Assembly: GCA_009797885.1 (NCBI GenBank)
Contig: WNKP01000003.1
Span: 372,001-436,000 of the forward strand
From: Flavobacteriaceae bacterium GF1
GTDB taxonomy: Bacteria > Bacteroidota > Bacteroidia > Flavobacteriales > Flavobacteriaceae
Direction of reading: 5' to 3'
DNA length: 64,000 nucleotides
Numbering within the stretch: the stretch's first letter is position 1; each line of letters opens with the position of its first letter. Position numbers and translations under genes: made by a program. Of this stretch, positions 26,862 through 39,134 are shown in pieces. Under the pieces are notes generated by a model. That model ran no database searches and had not been told where the DNA came from. It saw only the letters and a program-made list of their open reading frames with translations.

Positions 26862-28433
26862 ATGGATAATACCGTTACACTTATTATAGCGGCAGTGGTT
26901 GGTCTGGCAATAGGTTTTGCCATAGTTAAGATGTTGCAAAAGGGGAGCGCTGCAAAAACAATTTCAAACGCCAAGAAAGAGGCATCAAATATCATAAGGG
27001 AAGCAAAGAAGGAAGGGGAGAACATTAAGAAGGACAAGATTTTTCAGGCTAAGGAAAAGTTTCTGGAACTCAAAGCGGAGCATGAAAAGGTCATTATTGG
27101 AAAAGACAAAAAAATAGGTGAGGCCGAAAAACGGACAAGGGACAAAGAATCCCAAATAAGTAATGAGCTCTCCAAAAACAAACGACTGAACGAGCAGTTG
27201 GAGAACCGATTAAAAGAGGTTGAGTACAAAAGTGAAATTTTGGACAAGAAAAAGTCCGAAGTTGAAAAATTACACAAAAGCCAGGTACAACAATTGGAGG
27301 TCATCTCCGGACTTTCTGCAGAAGATGCAAAGGCCCAGTTGTTGGAGTCCCTAAAAGAGACGGCCAAGACCGATGCCATGGCCTATCTACAGGGGACATT
27401 GGAAGAGGCCAAACTTACTGCAAAACAAGAGGCCCGTAAAATAGTTATTAACACCATTCAGCGTATAGGAACCGAAGAGGCCGTGGAAAATTGCGTTTCG
27501 GTCTTTAATCTGGAATCGGACGATGTGAAAGGACGGATTATTGGCCGGGAAGGCCGAAATATCCGTGCCATTGAAGCTGCTACCGGGGTTGAGATTATTG
27601 TGGATGATACCCCAGAAGCAATTATTCTCTCGTGTTTTGATTCCGTCAGGCGTGAAGTTGCCCGTTTGTCCCTGCACCGTTTGGTGACCGATGGTCGAAT
27701 CCACCCTGCCCGAATTGAGGAAATTGTTAAAAAGACCGAAAGGCAGATCAATGAGGAAATCATTGAAATAGGAAAGCGAACGGTCATTGATTTGGGTATC
27801 CATGGATTGCATCCAGAACTGATCAAGGCGGTGGGAAGAATGAAATACCGATCCTCCTACGGGCAAAATTTATTGCAGCACTCCCGTGAAGTGGCCAAAC
27901 TTTGTGGCGTGATGGCGGCCGAATTGGGATTGAACCCAAAATTGGCCAAGAGGGCCGGACTTTTGCACGATATAGGTAAAGTACCCAACTCCGAGGCCGA
28001 GGTAGAAACCCCCCACGCCATTTTGGGAATGAAATGGGCGCAGAAATTTGGCGAGAAGAAGGAAGTCTGCAATGCTATTGGTGCCCACCATGATGAGGTT
28101 GAAATGACCAGCCTTATTTCTCCGGTTGTCCAGGTCTGTGATGCCATTAGTGGGGCAAGACCGGGCGCAAGAAGACAGGTTTTGGACTCCTATATTCAAC
28201 GCTTAAAGGACTTGGAGGATATTGCCTTTGGCTTCAACGGTGTGCAAAAAGCCTACGCCATACAAGCCGGTCGGGAACTGCGTGTCATTGTGGAGAGCGA
28301 AAAAGTAAGTGATGATCAGGCCGCTGAGCTTTCCTTCAACATCTCACAAAAGGTGCAAACGGATATGACCTATCCCGGCCAAGTTAAAGTCACCGTGATT
28401 CGGGAAACACGATCGGTCAATGTAGCGAAGTAG
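26862..28433 (+). CDS. rny: Ribonuclease Y
   Basis: Membrane-anchored endoribonuclease that starts mRNA turnover. 523 residues: an N-terminal membrane helix (about 5-24), a long coiled coil (about 35-175, from [20 protein letters not shown] onwards), a KH domain ([20 protein letters not shown]) and an HD domain with [19 protein letters not shown] and [20 protein letters not shown] (metal-binding HD pair). Length and domain order match RNase Y throughout. It follows the 6S RNA by about 20 nt. Confidence 0.97.
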   Translation: MDNTVTLIIAAVVGLAIGFAIVKMLQKGSAAKTISNAKKEASNIIREAKKEGENIKKDKIFQAKEKFLELKAEHEKVIIGKDKKIGEAEKRTRDKESQISNELSKNKRLNEQLENRLKEVEYKSEILDKKKSEVEKLHKSQVQQLEVISGLSAEDAKAQLLESLKETAKTDAMAYLQGTLEEAKLTAKQEARKIVINTIQRIGTEEAVENCVSVFNLESDDVKGRIIGREGRNIRAIEAATGVEIIVDDTPEAIILSCFDSVRREVARLSLHRLVTDGRIHPARIEEIVKKTERQINEEIIEIGKRTVIDLGIHGLHPELIKAVGRMKYRSSYGQNLLQHSREVAKLCGVMAAELGLNPKLAKRAGLLHDIGKVPNSEAEVETPHAILGMKWAQKFGEKKEVCNAIGAHHDEVEMTSLISPVVQVCDAISGARPGARRQVLDSYIQRLKDLEDIAFGFNGVQKAYAIQAGRELRVIVESEKVSDDQAAELSFNISQKVQTDMTYPGQVKVTVIRETRSVNVAK

Positions 28434-28570
28434 CAAATTGGCAACTACCCTTTTGATCAAACAGCTTACCATTCTGTTGCTGTCCATCATAATCAAATAA
28501 CTGCCATTCTATCCCATAGGGTAAGAAAACAACTATTTGTGTTGTAATTGAATCCGATGAAATAGAATTA

Positions 28571-28731
28571 GAACTCATTTAAACCTTTTCAAATGGCTAA
28601 AAAATTATCCTTTTGCACCCATTTTTCGTCTTTTTTTCCTTCCGTAGCCCAGCTATGCAACTCAAAAAAGCCTTCAACTGGACACAAAATCCCAAATTTT
28701 CGTCTCATTCCAAAAAGCTTAAATGAGTTCT
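28571..28731. repeat. 161-bp candidate MITE with inverted ends, in the rny-acnA gap
   Basis: Inside the 395-nt gap between rny and aconitase, AGAACTCATTTA (28571-28582) is a perfect 12-bp inverted repeat of TAAATGAGTTCT (28720-28731). The similarity continues inward for about 12 more bases with mismatches. TTTTCGTCT occurs twice inside. No open frame is present. The size and ends fit a miniature inverted-repeat element or a long-range hairpin; no target-site duplication is clear. The rest of the gap (28434-28570 and 28732-28828) shows only AT-rich, promoter-like sequence in front of acnA. Confidence 0.4.
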
Positions 28732-28828
28732 TAGTTTAAATTGATTTTATCGTAAGAATTCGAGGCAAAAAATACTTTTGGTTTTTGTATTTTTACGGAA
28801 ATACCAAATTCTTTAAAAATAATTCAAC

Positions 28829-31099
28829 ATGGCATTTGATATTGATATGATCAAAAAGGTCTATGCCCACATGGGGGAACGAGTGGACAAGGCTAGGGAA
28901 CTCCTTGCTAGACCTATGACTTTAGCAGAGAAAATCCTTTATTCCCATCTATGGGACGGAAATCCTACCACGGTCTTTCAAAGGGGTAAGGATTATGTGG
29001 ATTTTGCCCCGGATAGGGTAGCCTGCCAAGATGCCACGGCGCAAATGGCACTATTGCAATTCATGCATGCCGGGAAACCCAAAGTTGCCGTTCCAACCAC
29101 GGTTCATTGCGATCACTTGATTCAAGCCAAAGTGGGTGCCGATGCTGATTTAAAACGTGCCAATGAAACCAGTAATGAAGTGTTCGACTTTTTGGAGTCG
29201 GTCTCCAATAAATACGGAATTGGATTTTGGAAGCCCGGAGCAGGTATTATCCACCAGGTTGTCCTGGAGAATTATGCTTTTCCAGGAGGTATGATGATCG
29301 GTACCGATTCGCATACGGTAAATGCCGGAGGATTGGGAATGGTCGCGATTGGGGTTGGGGGAGCAGATGCTGTTGACGTCATGGCGGGAATGCCCTGGGA
29401 ACTGAAATTCCCCAAACTTATTGGTGTAAAATTGAAAGGAAAACTCTCGGGGTGGACCGCCCCTAAGGATGTTATTCTCAAAGTGGCGGATATTTTGACC
29501 GTAAAGGGAGGAACAGGGGCCATTATAGAATATTTTGGAGAAGGTGCATTGGCCATGTCCTGTACTGGTAAGGGTACCATTTGTAATATGGGTGCAGAAG
29601 TAGGTGCTACGACCTCCACTTTTGGTTATGATGAGTCCATGGACCGTTACCTTAGGGGTACCAATAGGGCCGATGTTGCGGATGCCGCTTTGGAAGTAAA
29701 GGAACACCTTACTGCAGATGCCGGGGTTTATGACGAACCGGAAAAATACTTCGATCAGGTTATAGAAATTGATTTAAATACCTTGGAACCCCATTTAAAT
29801 GGACCCTTTACCCCGGATTTGGCGACCCCTATCTCCAAAATGAGCGAGGCCGCAAAGGAAAACGACTGGCCATTGAATGTTGAGGTGGGCTTAATAGGCT
29901 CTTGTACCAATTCGTCCTATGAAGATATTTCAAGGGCTGCCTCATTGGCCAAGCAAGTAGCGGACAAAAACTTGAAAACAAAGTCCAAGTTTACCATCAC
30001 CCCTGGATCGGAACAGGTGCGTTATACCATTGAAAGGGATGGATTCATTGATACCTTCAACAATATTGGCGCTACCGTTTTTGCCAATGCCTGCGGACCT
30101 TGTATTGGGATGTGGGATCGTTATGGTGATAAGGCAGCGGATGGCCCTAGAAATACCATTGTGCATTCCTTTAACCGAAACTTTGCCAAAAGGGCGGATG
30201 GAAACCCAAATACCATGGCCTTTGTAGGTTCTCCGGAACTGGTTACCGCCATCGCCATAGCCGGTCGGTTGGATTTTAATCCGGTTTCCGACAAACTGAT
30301 CAATGAGGATGGCGAAGAAGTCATGTTGGACGAACCAAGGGGGTATGAACTACCGCCAGAAGGTTTTGCCGTTGAGGATGCAGGATACATTGCTCCCAAA
30401 GAAGACGGCAGTCAGGTAGCGGTCATCGTTTCCCCGGAGTCACAACGTTTGCAACTTTTAGCTCCTTTTGAACCCATTCAGCCCGAAAGTCTAAAGGGAA
30501 TGAAATTGCTCATTAAAGCATTTGGAAAATGTACTACGGACCATATTTCCATGGCGGGCCCATGGCTGAGGTACCGTGGTCATTTGGACAATATCGCCAA
30601 CAATACCCTTATTGGAGCCGTCAATGCCTACAATAAAAAGACCAATTTCGTCAAGAACCAATTGACAGGGGAATATGGTGCGGTTCCAGACACTCAGAGG
30701 GAATACAAGAAAAATGGTATTAAGACCATTGTAATAGGGGACCATAACTATGGCGAGGGATCCTCACGTGAGCACGCTGCCATGCAGCCCCGTCACCTGG
30801 GTGTAGCTGCCGTTTTGGTTAAATCCTTTGCAAGGATCCATGAGACCAACCTTAAAAAACAAGGGATGTTGGGCCTCACTTTTGCTAATGAGAATGACTA
30901 TGATCTGATTCAAGAGGATGATACGTTCAACTTTGTCGACATAGAGGATTTTGCACCGGGAAAACCATTGACCATTGAGGTGGTCCATGCCGATGGCAGC
31001 AAGGATGTTGTAATAGCCAACCATAGTTATAATGATGCACAGATTGGTTGGTTCAAAGAAGGTTCTGCCCTAAATGTGATTAAAAAGGAGAACGCATAA
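28829..31099 (+). CDS. Aconitate hydratase, mitochondrial-type
   Basis: TCA-cycle enzyme that interconverts citrate and isocitrate through a [4Fe-4S] cluster. 756 residues, the size of the mitochondrial ACO2-like form used by Bacteroidota. Visible signatures are [17 protein letters not shown], the cluster ligands in [17 protein letters not shown] and [14 protein letters not shown], and the swivel-domain substrate loop [20 protein letters not shown]. Monocistronic, with a strong terminator behind it. Confidence 0.97.
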   Translation: MAFDIDMIKKVYAHMGERVDKARELLARPMTLAEKILYSHLWDGNPTTVFQRGKDYVDFAPDRVACQDATAQMALLQFMHAGKPKVAVPTTVHCDHLIQAKVGADADLKRANETSNEVFDFLESVSNKYGIGFWKPGAGIIHQVVLENYAFPGGMMIGTDSHTVNAGGLGMVAIGVGGADAVDVMAGMPWELKFPKLIGVKLKGKLSGWTAPKDVILKVADILTVKGGTGAIIEYFGEGALAMSCTGKGTICNMGAEVGATTSTFGYDESMDRYLRGTNRADVADAALEVKEHLTADAGVYDEPEKYFDQVIEIDLNTLEPHLNGPFTPDLATPISKMSEAAKENDWPLNVEVGLIGSCTNSSYEDISRAASLAKQVADKNLKTKSKFTITPGSEQVRYTIERDGFIDTFNNIGATVFANACGPCIGMWDRYGDKAADGPRNTIVHSFNRNFAKRADGNPNTMAFVGSPELVTAIAIAGRLDFNPVSDKLINEDGEEVMLDEPRGYELPPEGFAVEDAGYIAPKEDGSQVAVIVSPESQRLQLLAPFEPIQPESLKGMKLLIKAFGKCTTDHISMAGPWLRYRGHLDNIANNTLIGAVNAYNKKTNFVKNQLTGEYGAVPDTQREYKKNGIKTIVIGDHNYGEGSSREHAAMQPRHLGVAAVLVKSFARIHETNLKKQGMLGLTFANENDYDLIQEDDTFNFVDIEDFAPGKPLTIEVVHADGSKDVVIANHSYNDAQIGWFKEGSALNVIKKENA

Positions 31100-31118
31100 G
31101 CCAAATAAAATGATAACC

Positions 31119-31150
31119 CAAAAAACTCCTGATTCGTCAGGAGTTTTTTG
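31119..31150 (+). terminator. Terminator after aconitase
   Basis: A-rich run, then ACTCCTGA - ttcg - TCAGGAGT, then a T run, 20 nt past the aconitase stop. Perfect 8-bp stem with a UUCG tetraloop and A/T flanks that make it usable in both directions. Confidence 0.9.
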
Positions 31151-31172
31151 ATAGTACGTAACCCAATTCGTT

Positions 31173-31730
31173 ATGACCAAAAAGAAGACGTTCCTTAATG
31201 TCCTGCTCATTCTTGTTGTTCTTGCTTTTTTTGTAACCCCACTTGGTCATTACGGGAAGATTTTTTTAAATCGACTTTTCTCCTTCTCTCCGGATGTTAT
31301 TGAGGTTTCCAAACGGAAACAACTACCGGATTACAATTGGCGCTTGAAGGACGCCGATTGGAATTTTTTCAATTTTGAAGCATCAAGGGGGAGGGTGATT
31401 TTTATCAATTTCTGGGCATCTTGGCGCCTACCTTCCGAGGCCGAACTTTCAAGTATCCAATCCCTATATGAAAAATACCAGGGTAAAATTGACTTTTATA
31501 TCATTACGGACGAGGAGCGACCTCCTGTGGAGGAGTTCATGGAAAAACAGCAGTTCACCTTTCCATTGACCTACCTGGTTATTGGTGATAGGGCTCCCTT
31601 GGAAATTCCCAAACCCCCATATTCCTATCTCATAGATAAAGAAGGCTTCATCGCAATTGAACAAGAAGGTATAGCGGATTGGAACACTTCCAAAGTCCAT
31701 AAGCTTATTGACGGGTTGTTGCTGCAATAG
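31173..31730 (+). CDS. TlpA/thioredoxin-fold protein lacking the CxxC active site
   Basis: 185 residues: an N-terminal membrane anchor (about residues 7-24), then a TlpA-like thioredoxin fold (VIFINFWASWRLPSEAELSS). In TlpA/ResA proteins this motif is WAxWCxPC; here both cysteines are replaced (WASWRLPS). The cis-Pro region is recognisable (EIPKPPYSYLIDKEGFIAI). It cannot act as a classical disulfide reductase. A chaperone-like or binding role, or loss of function, is possible. The frame is intact. It sits between aconitase and the carotenoid locus as a single gene. Confidence 0.8.
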   Translation: MTKKKTFLNVLLILVVLAFFVTPLGHYGKIFLNRLFSFSPDVIEVSKRKQLPDYNWRLKDADWNFFNFEASRGRVIFINFWASWRLPSEAELSSIQSLYEKYQGKIDFYIITDEERPPVEEFMEKQQFTFPLTYLVIGDRAPLEIPKPPYSYLIDKEGFIAIEQEGIADWNTSKVHKLIDGLLLQ

Positions 31731-31816
31731 GCTATTTCCCAATTTACCTAAAAATGTGATGCTTTTGCTTCTCACTAAATCCTATCTTAGCCTATAGAGC
31801 CATTGGACGGAAAATA

Positions 31817-32516
31817 ATGGGACAGCTAACCACCATAAGTTTTTTTAGGTTTACAGGCCTCAAGGGAAAAATGTGGGCATTTGGTATGATGCAGTTTGCA
31901 CATGCACGAATGCGACACGTTGAGGGAATGGAGTTTTATAAACTTATGGGTACCGGAAAAGCCCAGTTCAACCCATTTCCGGATTGGTCCGTGTACGCCA
32001 TACTACAGACATGGTCCGATGAAGCTGCCGCGGATAGGTTTTTTTCGTCGAATGGACTTTTCCATCACTACCAAAAAATGTCAAAAGAGCATTGGGTTTT
32101 ATACCTTAGGAACCGAATTGCCCGGGGACATTGGGATGGCTCAAATCCATTTAAAAAATCAGATACCCTTACCGATCAAATTCCCTATGTTGCGGTCCTG
32201 ACCCGTGCCACTATTAAGACAAGGTTTTTGTTGAAATTCTGGAAATTTGTCCCAAAATCCCAAACGGAGCTCTGGGGAAATAACGGTTTGATGTATACCA
32301 AAGGGGTGGGGGAGGTTCCATTTCAACAAATGGCCACCTTTAGCGTTTGGAAAGATGAAGCTTCCTTGAATGCATTTGCCTATCAGACCCAAGGCCATGT
32401 AAAGGCTATTGGGAAGACCCGGGAATTGGGATGGTATCGGGAAGAGTTATTTGCTAGGTTCCAACCCTATAGGTCCATGGGAACATGGAATGGGAAAAAT
32501 CCCATCCCCGGTTTAA

Positions 32517-32536
<20 letters not shown>
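31817..32536 (+). CDS. Spheroidene monooxygenase-like protein (CrtA family)
   Basis: 239 residues. Recognised by the CrtA-like pattern: SFFRFTGLKGKMWAFGMMQF at the start, GTGKAQFNPFPDWSVYAIL, LFHHYQKMSKEHWVLYLRN, GSNPF in mid-protein, and the C-terminal TRELGWYREELFARFQP. CrtA of purple bacteria is a heme enzyme that oxidises C-2 of acyclic carotenoid ends. Position next to the carotenoid operon supports a pigment-tailoring role. It converges with the cruF-like gene and overlaps it by 20 nt tail to tail. The precise substrate is not predictable. Confidence 0.75.
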
Positions 32537-35076
<2,540 letters not shown>

Positions 35077-35078
35077 AC

Positions 35079-35924
35079 TTACACCAAATGTAACTTATAG
35101 TTTACATAGGATTTAGCCAAAAGCCCAATTTTTTCATAGTTGGGAACACGTATCCGTGTATTTTTTATCTCGAGTGGTGGTGTCTTTTTGAGTTTGGCCA
35201 ATAACCTTTTGTAGTACTTAAAAGCGGTATAGACCCCAAACTTGGCTTCTGGGGGTAATTTTTCTATTCCACTGAACCCTTTCGCAAAATCTGCCTCAAT
35301 TTCCGCAACAATTCTTTTTTTGGAAGCTTCATCCAGTTCCAATAAATTGGTGTTGGGGAAATACGACCGTTCCAAGAGTTCATAATCCGCTTTTAAGTCC
35401 CTAAGGAAATTCACTTTTTGGAAAGCGGAACCCAGGGCCATAGCGGTATCTTTTAGGGCGTTGTATTTTTCCTTGTCCCCGTTCACAAAGACACAGAGGC
35501 ACATTAATCCTACCACATCGGCGGAGCCATAGATATACTCCTTATACTCTGCTGTGGTGGCGTATTCCTTTTTTACCAGGTCCATGCGCATACTTTTCAT
35601 AAATGATTTGACCAGGTGCATGGGAATGTCATAGCTGTGGAATGTAAATTGAAAGGAATTTAAAATGGGATTTAAACTGATTTTGTTTTCCAGGGCACTG
35701 TACAGTTCCTTTTCAAAATTATTAAAGAGGGTTTCCTTATCATAATCATGGAAGGTGTCCACGATTTCATCGGCAAAGCGGACAAAACCGTAAATATTGT
35801 AAATATCGTTCCGTATTGAGGTTCCTAACATTCTGGTGGCCAATGAAAAGGAAGTACTGTAAGATTCTGTAACGAGCTTACTACAGCCGTAGGAAACGTT
35901 ATCAAATATAGCTTTCATTTTCAA
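35079..35924 (-). CDS. crtB: Phytoene synthase CrtB
   Basis: Condenses two geranylgeranyl diphosphate molecules to phytoene. 281 residues with the trans-isoprenyl synthase aspartate motifs: YGFVRFADEIVDTFHDYD (first, with DEIVD) and GSAFQKVNFLRDLKADYEL (second; LRDLKAD). SYSTSFSLATRML at the start is the usual substrate-binding opening. It overlaps crtI by 4 nt, so the two are translationally coupled. Confidence 0.95.
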   Translation of the reverse strand: MKMKAIFDNVSYGCSKLVTESYSTSFSLATRMLGTSIRNDIYNIYGFVRFADEIVDTFHDYDKETLFNNFEKELYSALENKISLNPILNSFQFTFHSYDIPMHLVKSFMKSMRMDLVKKEYATTAEYKEYIYGSADVVGLMCLCVFVNGDKEKYNALKDTAMALGSAFQKVNFLRDLKADYELLERSYFPNTNLLELDEASKKRIVAEIEADFAKGFSGIEKLPPEAKFGVYTAFKYYKRLLAKLKKTPPLEIKNTRIRVPNYEKIGLLAKSYVNYKLHLV

Positions 35925-37375
35925 CAGTTTTTTAGGGTTAGTTCAGAGACCAATTTTCCAGAAATTAGGGAAGGGGGTACTCCTGGCCCCGGAACGGTCA
36001 ATTGTCCTGTGAAATAGAGGTTTTCAACTTTGTTACTTTTTAGGTTAGGTCTTAAAAATGCGGTTTGTGCCAAGGTGTTTGCCATGCCATAGGCATTGCC
36101 CTTGTACGAATTGTATTGTTCCACAAAATCGTTCACACAAAAGCTTTCCTTAAACAGAATGTTTTCTTTTACGGACTGTTCCGTACGTTTTTCAAAACGG
36201 TCCATGATAATGTCAAAATATTGGTTCCTTAATTCCTGGGTATCCTCCAGTCCCGGTGCAATGGGAATTAAAAAGAAGCCGGCCTCACATCCCTTGGGGG
36301 CCATGGTCCCATCTGTTTTGGATGGAAAATTGGCATAGAACAAAGGCTGGGATGGCCATTTGGGATGGTCGTAGATTTCTTCGGCATGCAACTCAAAATT
36401 CGTGTCAAAGAACAGGTTGTGGTGTTCTATATTTTGCAGCTTTTTGCTGAAACCCACGTAAAATAGGAGAGAGGATGGGGCATAGGTCTTTTTGTCCCAG
36501 TAGCGTTCGGAATATTGTCTGTATTTGTGATCCAAAAGGGTTTCGGAATGATGGTAGTCCGCACCGCTGATGACAATATCGGCAACAATCCTATTCCCTT
36601 TGGAAACAATCCCACTTGCCTTTCCTTGATCTACCTCAATCTTTTCTACTGGGCTGTTCGTGTAAAAACGAACGCCAAGTTCTTCCGCCAGACTTTTCAT
36701 GGCCTTTATGATTTCGTACATGCCCCCTTTTGGGTGCCATGTCCCAAGACCAAAATCGGCAAAATTCATAAAGCTGTAAAAAGAAGGGGTCTTACTGGGT
36801 TTTGCCCCAAGGAACAAAACGGGAAATTCCAGTGTTGAAATCAATTTTGGATTTTGGAACCTTTTCCTGACTTCCTGGCTAATGGACTTAAAAAATTGGT
36901 CTACCCGTAACACCGTATCCTTGGTCACCAGTTCCAACGGGGACAATCCCGGCTTAAGGACAATTTTATTGATGGCGATATTATAGTTGTCCTGCGCTTT
37001 CCCTATGAAGCTTCGTAGGGGTTCACTGCTCCCCGCTTCAATCCGTTCGAATTCCTCACATATTTTATCCATGCAATCGCCAATGGTGATCACATCATCC
37101 GAAAAGAAGATTTTGTAGGCGGGGTCCAATTTATCCAGTTGGTAGTAATCCGAAGTGGATTTGCCAAAATCAGAAAAGAATTTCTCAAAAATATCCGGCA
37201 TCCAATACCAACTTGGTCCAATGTCAAAGGTGAAGCCATCCTTGTGCAGTTGTCTAGCACGGCCACCAACGGTTCCGTTCTTTTCAAATACGGAGACCTT
37301 GCATCCGGATTTCGCCAAATAACAAGCCGCCGAAAGGGAGGAAAAACCCGAACCGATGATAACAACCTTTTTCAT
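35921..37375 (-). CDS. crtI: Phytoene desaturase CrtI
   Basis: FAD enzyme that desaturates phytoene to lycopene. 484 residues: dinucleotide-binding start VVIIGSGFSSLSAACYLAKSG, then VSVFEKNGTVGGRARQLHKD and FDIGPSWYWMPDIFEKFF, and the C-terminal bacterial-type phytoene dehydrogenase signature NLYFTGQLTVPGPGVPPSLI. First biosynthetic gene of the operon, 16 nt behind the MerR regulator, which leaves no room for a normal separate promoter. Confidence 0.93.
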   Translation of the reverse strand: MKKVVIIGSGFSSLSAACYLAKSGCKVSVFEKNGTVGGRARQLHKDGFTFDIGPSWYWMPDIFEKFFSDFGKSTSDYYQLDKLDPAYKIFFSDDVITIGDCMDKICEEFERIEAGSSEPLRSFIGKAQDNYNIAINKIVLKPGLSPLELVTKDTVLRVDQFFKSISQEVRKRFQNPKLISTLEFPVLFLGAKPSKTPSFYSFMNFADFGLGTWHPKGGMYEIIKAMKSLAEELGVRFYTNSPVEKIEVDQGKASGIVSKGNRIVADIVISGADYHHSETLLDHKYRQYSERYWDKKTYAPSSLLFYVGFSKKLQNIEHHNLFFDTNFELHAEEIYDHPKWPSQPLFYANFPSKTDGTMAPKGCEAGFFLIPIAPGLEDTQELRNQYFDIIMDRFEKRTEQSVKENILFKESFCVNDFVEQYNSYKGNAYGMANTLAQTAFLRPNLKSNKVENLYFTGQLTVPGPGVPPSLISGKLVSELTLKNC

Positions 37376-37391
37376 TTTTTTGTAAAAGCGA

Positions 37392-38291
37392 TTACATATG
37401 ACTCATTAAACGCTCAATGGAATTAAACGTCCTAATGGACTCCGGAAGGTCTTCGTTCAATAAGTGCTGCACTTGATGTCCCAGTATCCAAAGTTTGGAA
37501 CTGCCCAGGGAGTTTACGTCTTTTTCAAAGTTTTCAATGTACTTCTCTATTTCGTCCTTGGTGGGCGAAACAGTGAAGTAGGACACAAAATGCACATTTT
37601 CGTAATACTTAATGATGTCCACAAGGTTTTCAATGGGCATGGTCTGCCCTAAATAGATGGCTTTGTACCCTTTTAGGTTAATTTCATAATTCAAAAAGAG
37701 CAGTCCCAACTCATGGATTTCATTCTCTGGGAGAAACAATACGAATACCTTGTCCTTCCGGGTGGGCTCGATAATCTGTAATTTCTCCGTATTGATGTAT
37801 ATCTTCTGTTTGATGAGATTGGTAATAAAGTGCTCGTGGGACGGACTAATGGTATCTGTTTGCCAAAGCAGTCCAAGCTCATTCAATAAGGGGATAAAAA
37901 CCTCAATGAATATTTCCCTAAAGGAACGTTCTGCCAATAAGCTATTGTACGTATTGAAGAAGAGGGCCTGATCAAAATTGATCATGGAGAGCTTAAAGGC
38001 ATTTATGGCATGGCTCTTTTCGCTGTTTTTGGCCACAATTTCACGGACCAGGACCGGAATTTCACTTTCCGGTATTTTGGCGATTTTTGAAATTTTGTAG
38101 CCGTTATGGTAGAGCAGGACAATGTTTAATAATTTCTGTAAACTTTTTAAACTATACGTCCTGATGTTGGTGACGGTCCTTTCGGGTGAAAAAAGATTAT
38201 AGCGCTTTTCCCATATCCGTATGGTATGCGCCTTGATTCCTGAAAGGTTCTCCATATCACGGATACTAAAGGATTTTTTAACGTTGTTCAT
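37392..38291 (-). CDS. MerR-type regulator with B12-binding domain, CarH/LitR-like
   Basis: 299 residues. The N-terminal MerR helix-turn-helix (FSIRDMENLSGIKAHTIRIW) is followed by a four-helix B12-cap domain and a Rossmann-like B12-binding domain. The CarH photoreceptor landmarks are present: W-x9-EH (WQTDTISPSHEH) in the helical cap and E-x-H-x2-G (ENEIHELG) as the lower-ligand motif (D-x-H-x2-G in CarH). In CarH, light breaks the Co-C bond of adenosylcobalamin and releases the DNA, inducing carotenoid genes. Here the regulator is the first gene of the crt transcript, so it probably represses itself and the whole operon in the dark (inference). Confidence 0.88.
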   Translation of the reverse strand: MNNVKKSFSIRDMENLSGIKAHTIRIWEKRYNLFSPERTVTNIRTYSLKSLQKLLNIVLLYHNGYKISKIAKIPESEIPVLVREIVAKNSEKSHAINAFKLSMINFDQALFFNTYNSLLAERSFREIFIEVFIPLLNELGLLWQTDTISPSHEHFITNLIKQKIYINTEKLQIIEPTRKDKVFVLFLPENEIHELGLLFLNYEINLKGYKAIYLGQTMPIENLVDIIKYYENVHFVSYFTVSPTKDEIEKYIENFEKDVNSLGSSKLWILGHQVQHLLNEDLPESIRTFNSIERLMSHM

Positions 38292-38424
38292 TTTTTATCT
38301 GGAATCGTTAAACAAATCTACAATTTAAATCCTTCCAAGTTGATAAACAAGCGTTAAAATTTAACAATTCACCGTATTTACGGCCTATTGGACAAAAAAA
38401 TCCCTTGGAAAACCGAGGGCGGAG

Positions 38425-38458
38425 TGTTGTGTCCAAGAGAAGAATTTATGTATTTTTG
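38425..38458 (+). promoter_or_regulatory. Bacteroidota-type promoter of tRNA-Leu
   Basis: A TTG at 38427-38429 and TATTTTTG at 38451-38458 (consensus TAnnTTTG), 21 nt apart and 12 nt upstream of the first tRNA base. A clean match to the sigma-ABfr promoter type. Confidence 0.65.
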
Positions 38459-38470
38459 CCCACCTAAAAT

Positions 38471-38554
38471 GCCCACGTGGTGGAATTGGTAGACACGCTA
38501 CCTTGAGGGGGTAGTGGGAGCAATCCCGTGGAAGTTCGAATCTTCTCGTGGGCA
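38471..38554 (+). tRNA. tRNA-Leu (anticodon GAG)
   Basis: 84-nt class II tRNA. Acceptor stem gcccacg/cgtgggc (7 bp), D-arm with ggtggaattggtagaca, anticodon stem ctacc/ggtag around ttgaggg, a long variable arm, T-loop gttcgaatc, discriminator A. The 3' CCA is not encoded. It marks the left border of the accessory region, but no second copy of its 3' end was found. Confidence 0.95.
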
Positions 38555-38561
38555 CAAATCC

Positions 38562-38725
38562 AGGATTTCCTAGTCGCTTTGCGCTTTCGAAATAAGGTCA
38601 TTTCGAACGTATGTGGGAAATCCCGATAACAAAGAAGCCACAACTTACGTCATGGCTTCTGCTAGGTTCTTTATGTTTTTTGCCTACTCGATACGGCACT
38701 CGTCACAGACGAGCGCTAGCGGGGG
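38562..38725 (+). repeat. Composite REP repeat, copy A
   Basis: About 164 bp. A 'gtcgctttgcgctttcgaaat...ggtcatttcgaac' block, then a hairpin with arms AGAAGCCA/TGGCTTCT, then a REP at 38695-38725 (GGCACTCGTCACAGACGAGC then gctagcggggg). The REP forms GCACTCGT/ACGAGCGC. Closest to copy D. Together with copy B it fills the stretch 38555-38933, which otherwise holds no gene. Confidence 0.8.
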
Positions 38726-38765
38726 CCGGGAACGTGATACACTTTGCTAATCACATACCTGCAGT

Positions 38766-38928
38766 AGGATTTCCCAGTCGCTTTGCGCTTTCGAAATAAG
38801 GTCATTTCGAACGCATGTGGGAAATCTCAAAAACAGAAAGCCACAACATACGTCATGGCTTCTTTTTGGTTTTTTATGTTTTTTGCCTACTCGATATGGC
38901 ACTCGTCACAGACGAGCGCTAGCGGGGG
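38766..38928 (+). repeat. Composite REP repeat, copy B
   Basis: Same organisation as copy A, 40 bp downstream of it; the REP part is 38898-38928. The second half is almost identical (one difference seen) to copy C at 40283. It ends five bases before the ATG of an Xre-regulator remnant, so the repeat sits where the 5' half of that gene should be. Confidence 0.8.
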
Positions 38929-38933
38929 TCACC

Positions 38934-39128
38934 ATGGCGGAGCTTTTCTATGACAATGATAGTTTGCGTGAGGTAAGCTCCATGGACAAGACCCTTATGG
39001 AACGGGTATCCCTCATAGACAGCCTCACCAAAGAAGAGCAGAGGACACTTTTCACAGTGCTTGATGCCTTTGTTGCCAAACGTAAATTCAAGAGTACCCT
39101 AAAGACCGTGCTCCAGGATATTGAGTAA
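38934..39128 (+). pseudogene. C-terminal remnant of an Xre-type HTH regulator
   Basis: 64 codons: MDKTLMERVSLIDSLTKEEQ then LFTVLDAFVAKRKFKSTLKT. This matches the C-terminal helical tail of flavobacterial Xre-family regulators, but the DNA-binding domain is absent and composite repeat B occupies its place. The last 14 residues (KFKSTLKTVLQDIE) recur exactly in a second remnant at 42873-42968. The stop is 6 nt upstream of the next gene. It could still be translated from the ATG at 38934, but not as a DNA-binding protein. Confidence 0.6.
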
Positions 39129-39134
39129 CCTAAT

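Noticed and set aside
38471-38554. Integration (att) site at tRNA-Leu
   Set aside because: No direct repeat of the tRNA 3' end and no integrase gene was found in the following 25 kb.
38611-38799. Open frame of about 62 codons starting in repeat copy A
   Set aside because: It lies entirely in repeat DNA and its reading frame only reflects the repeated sequence.
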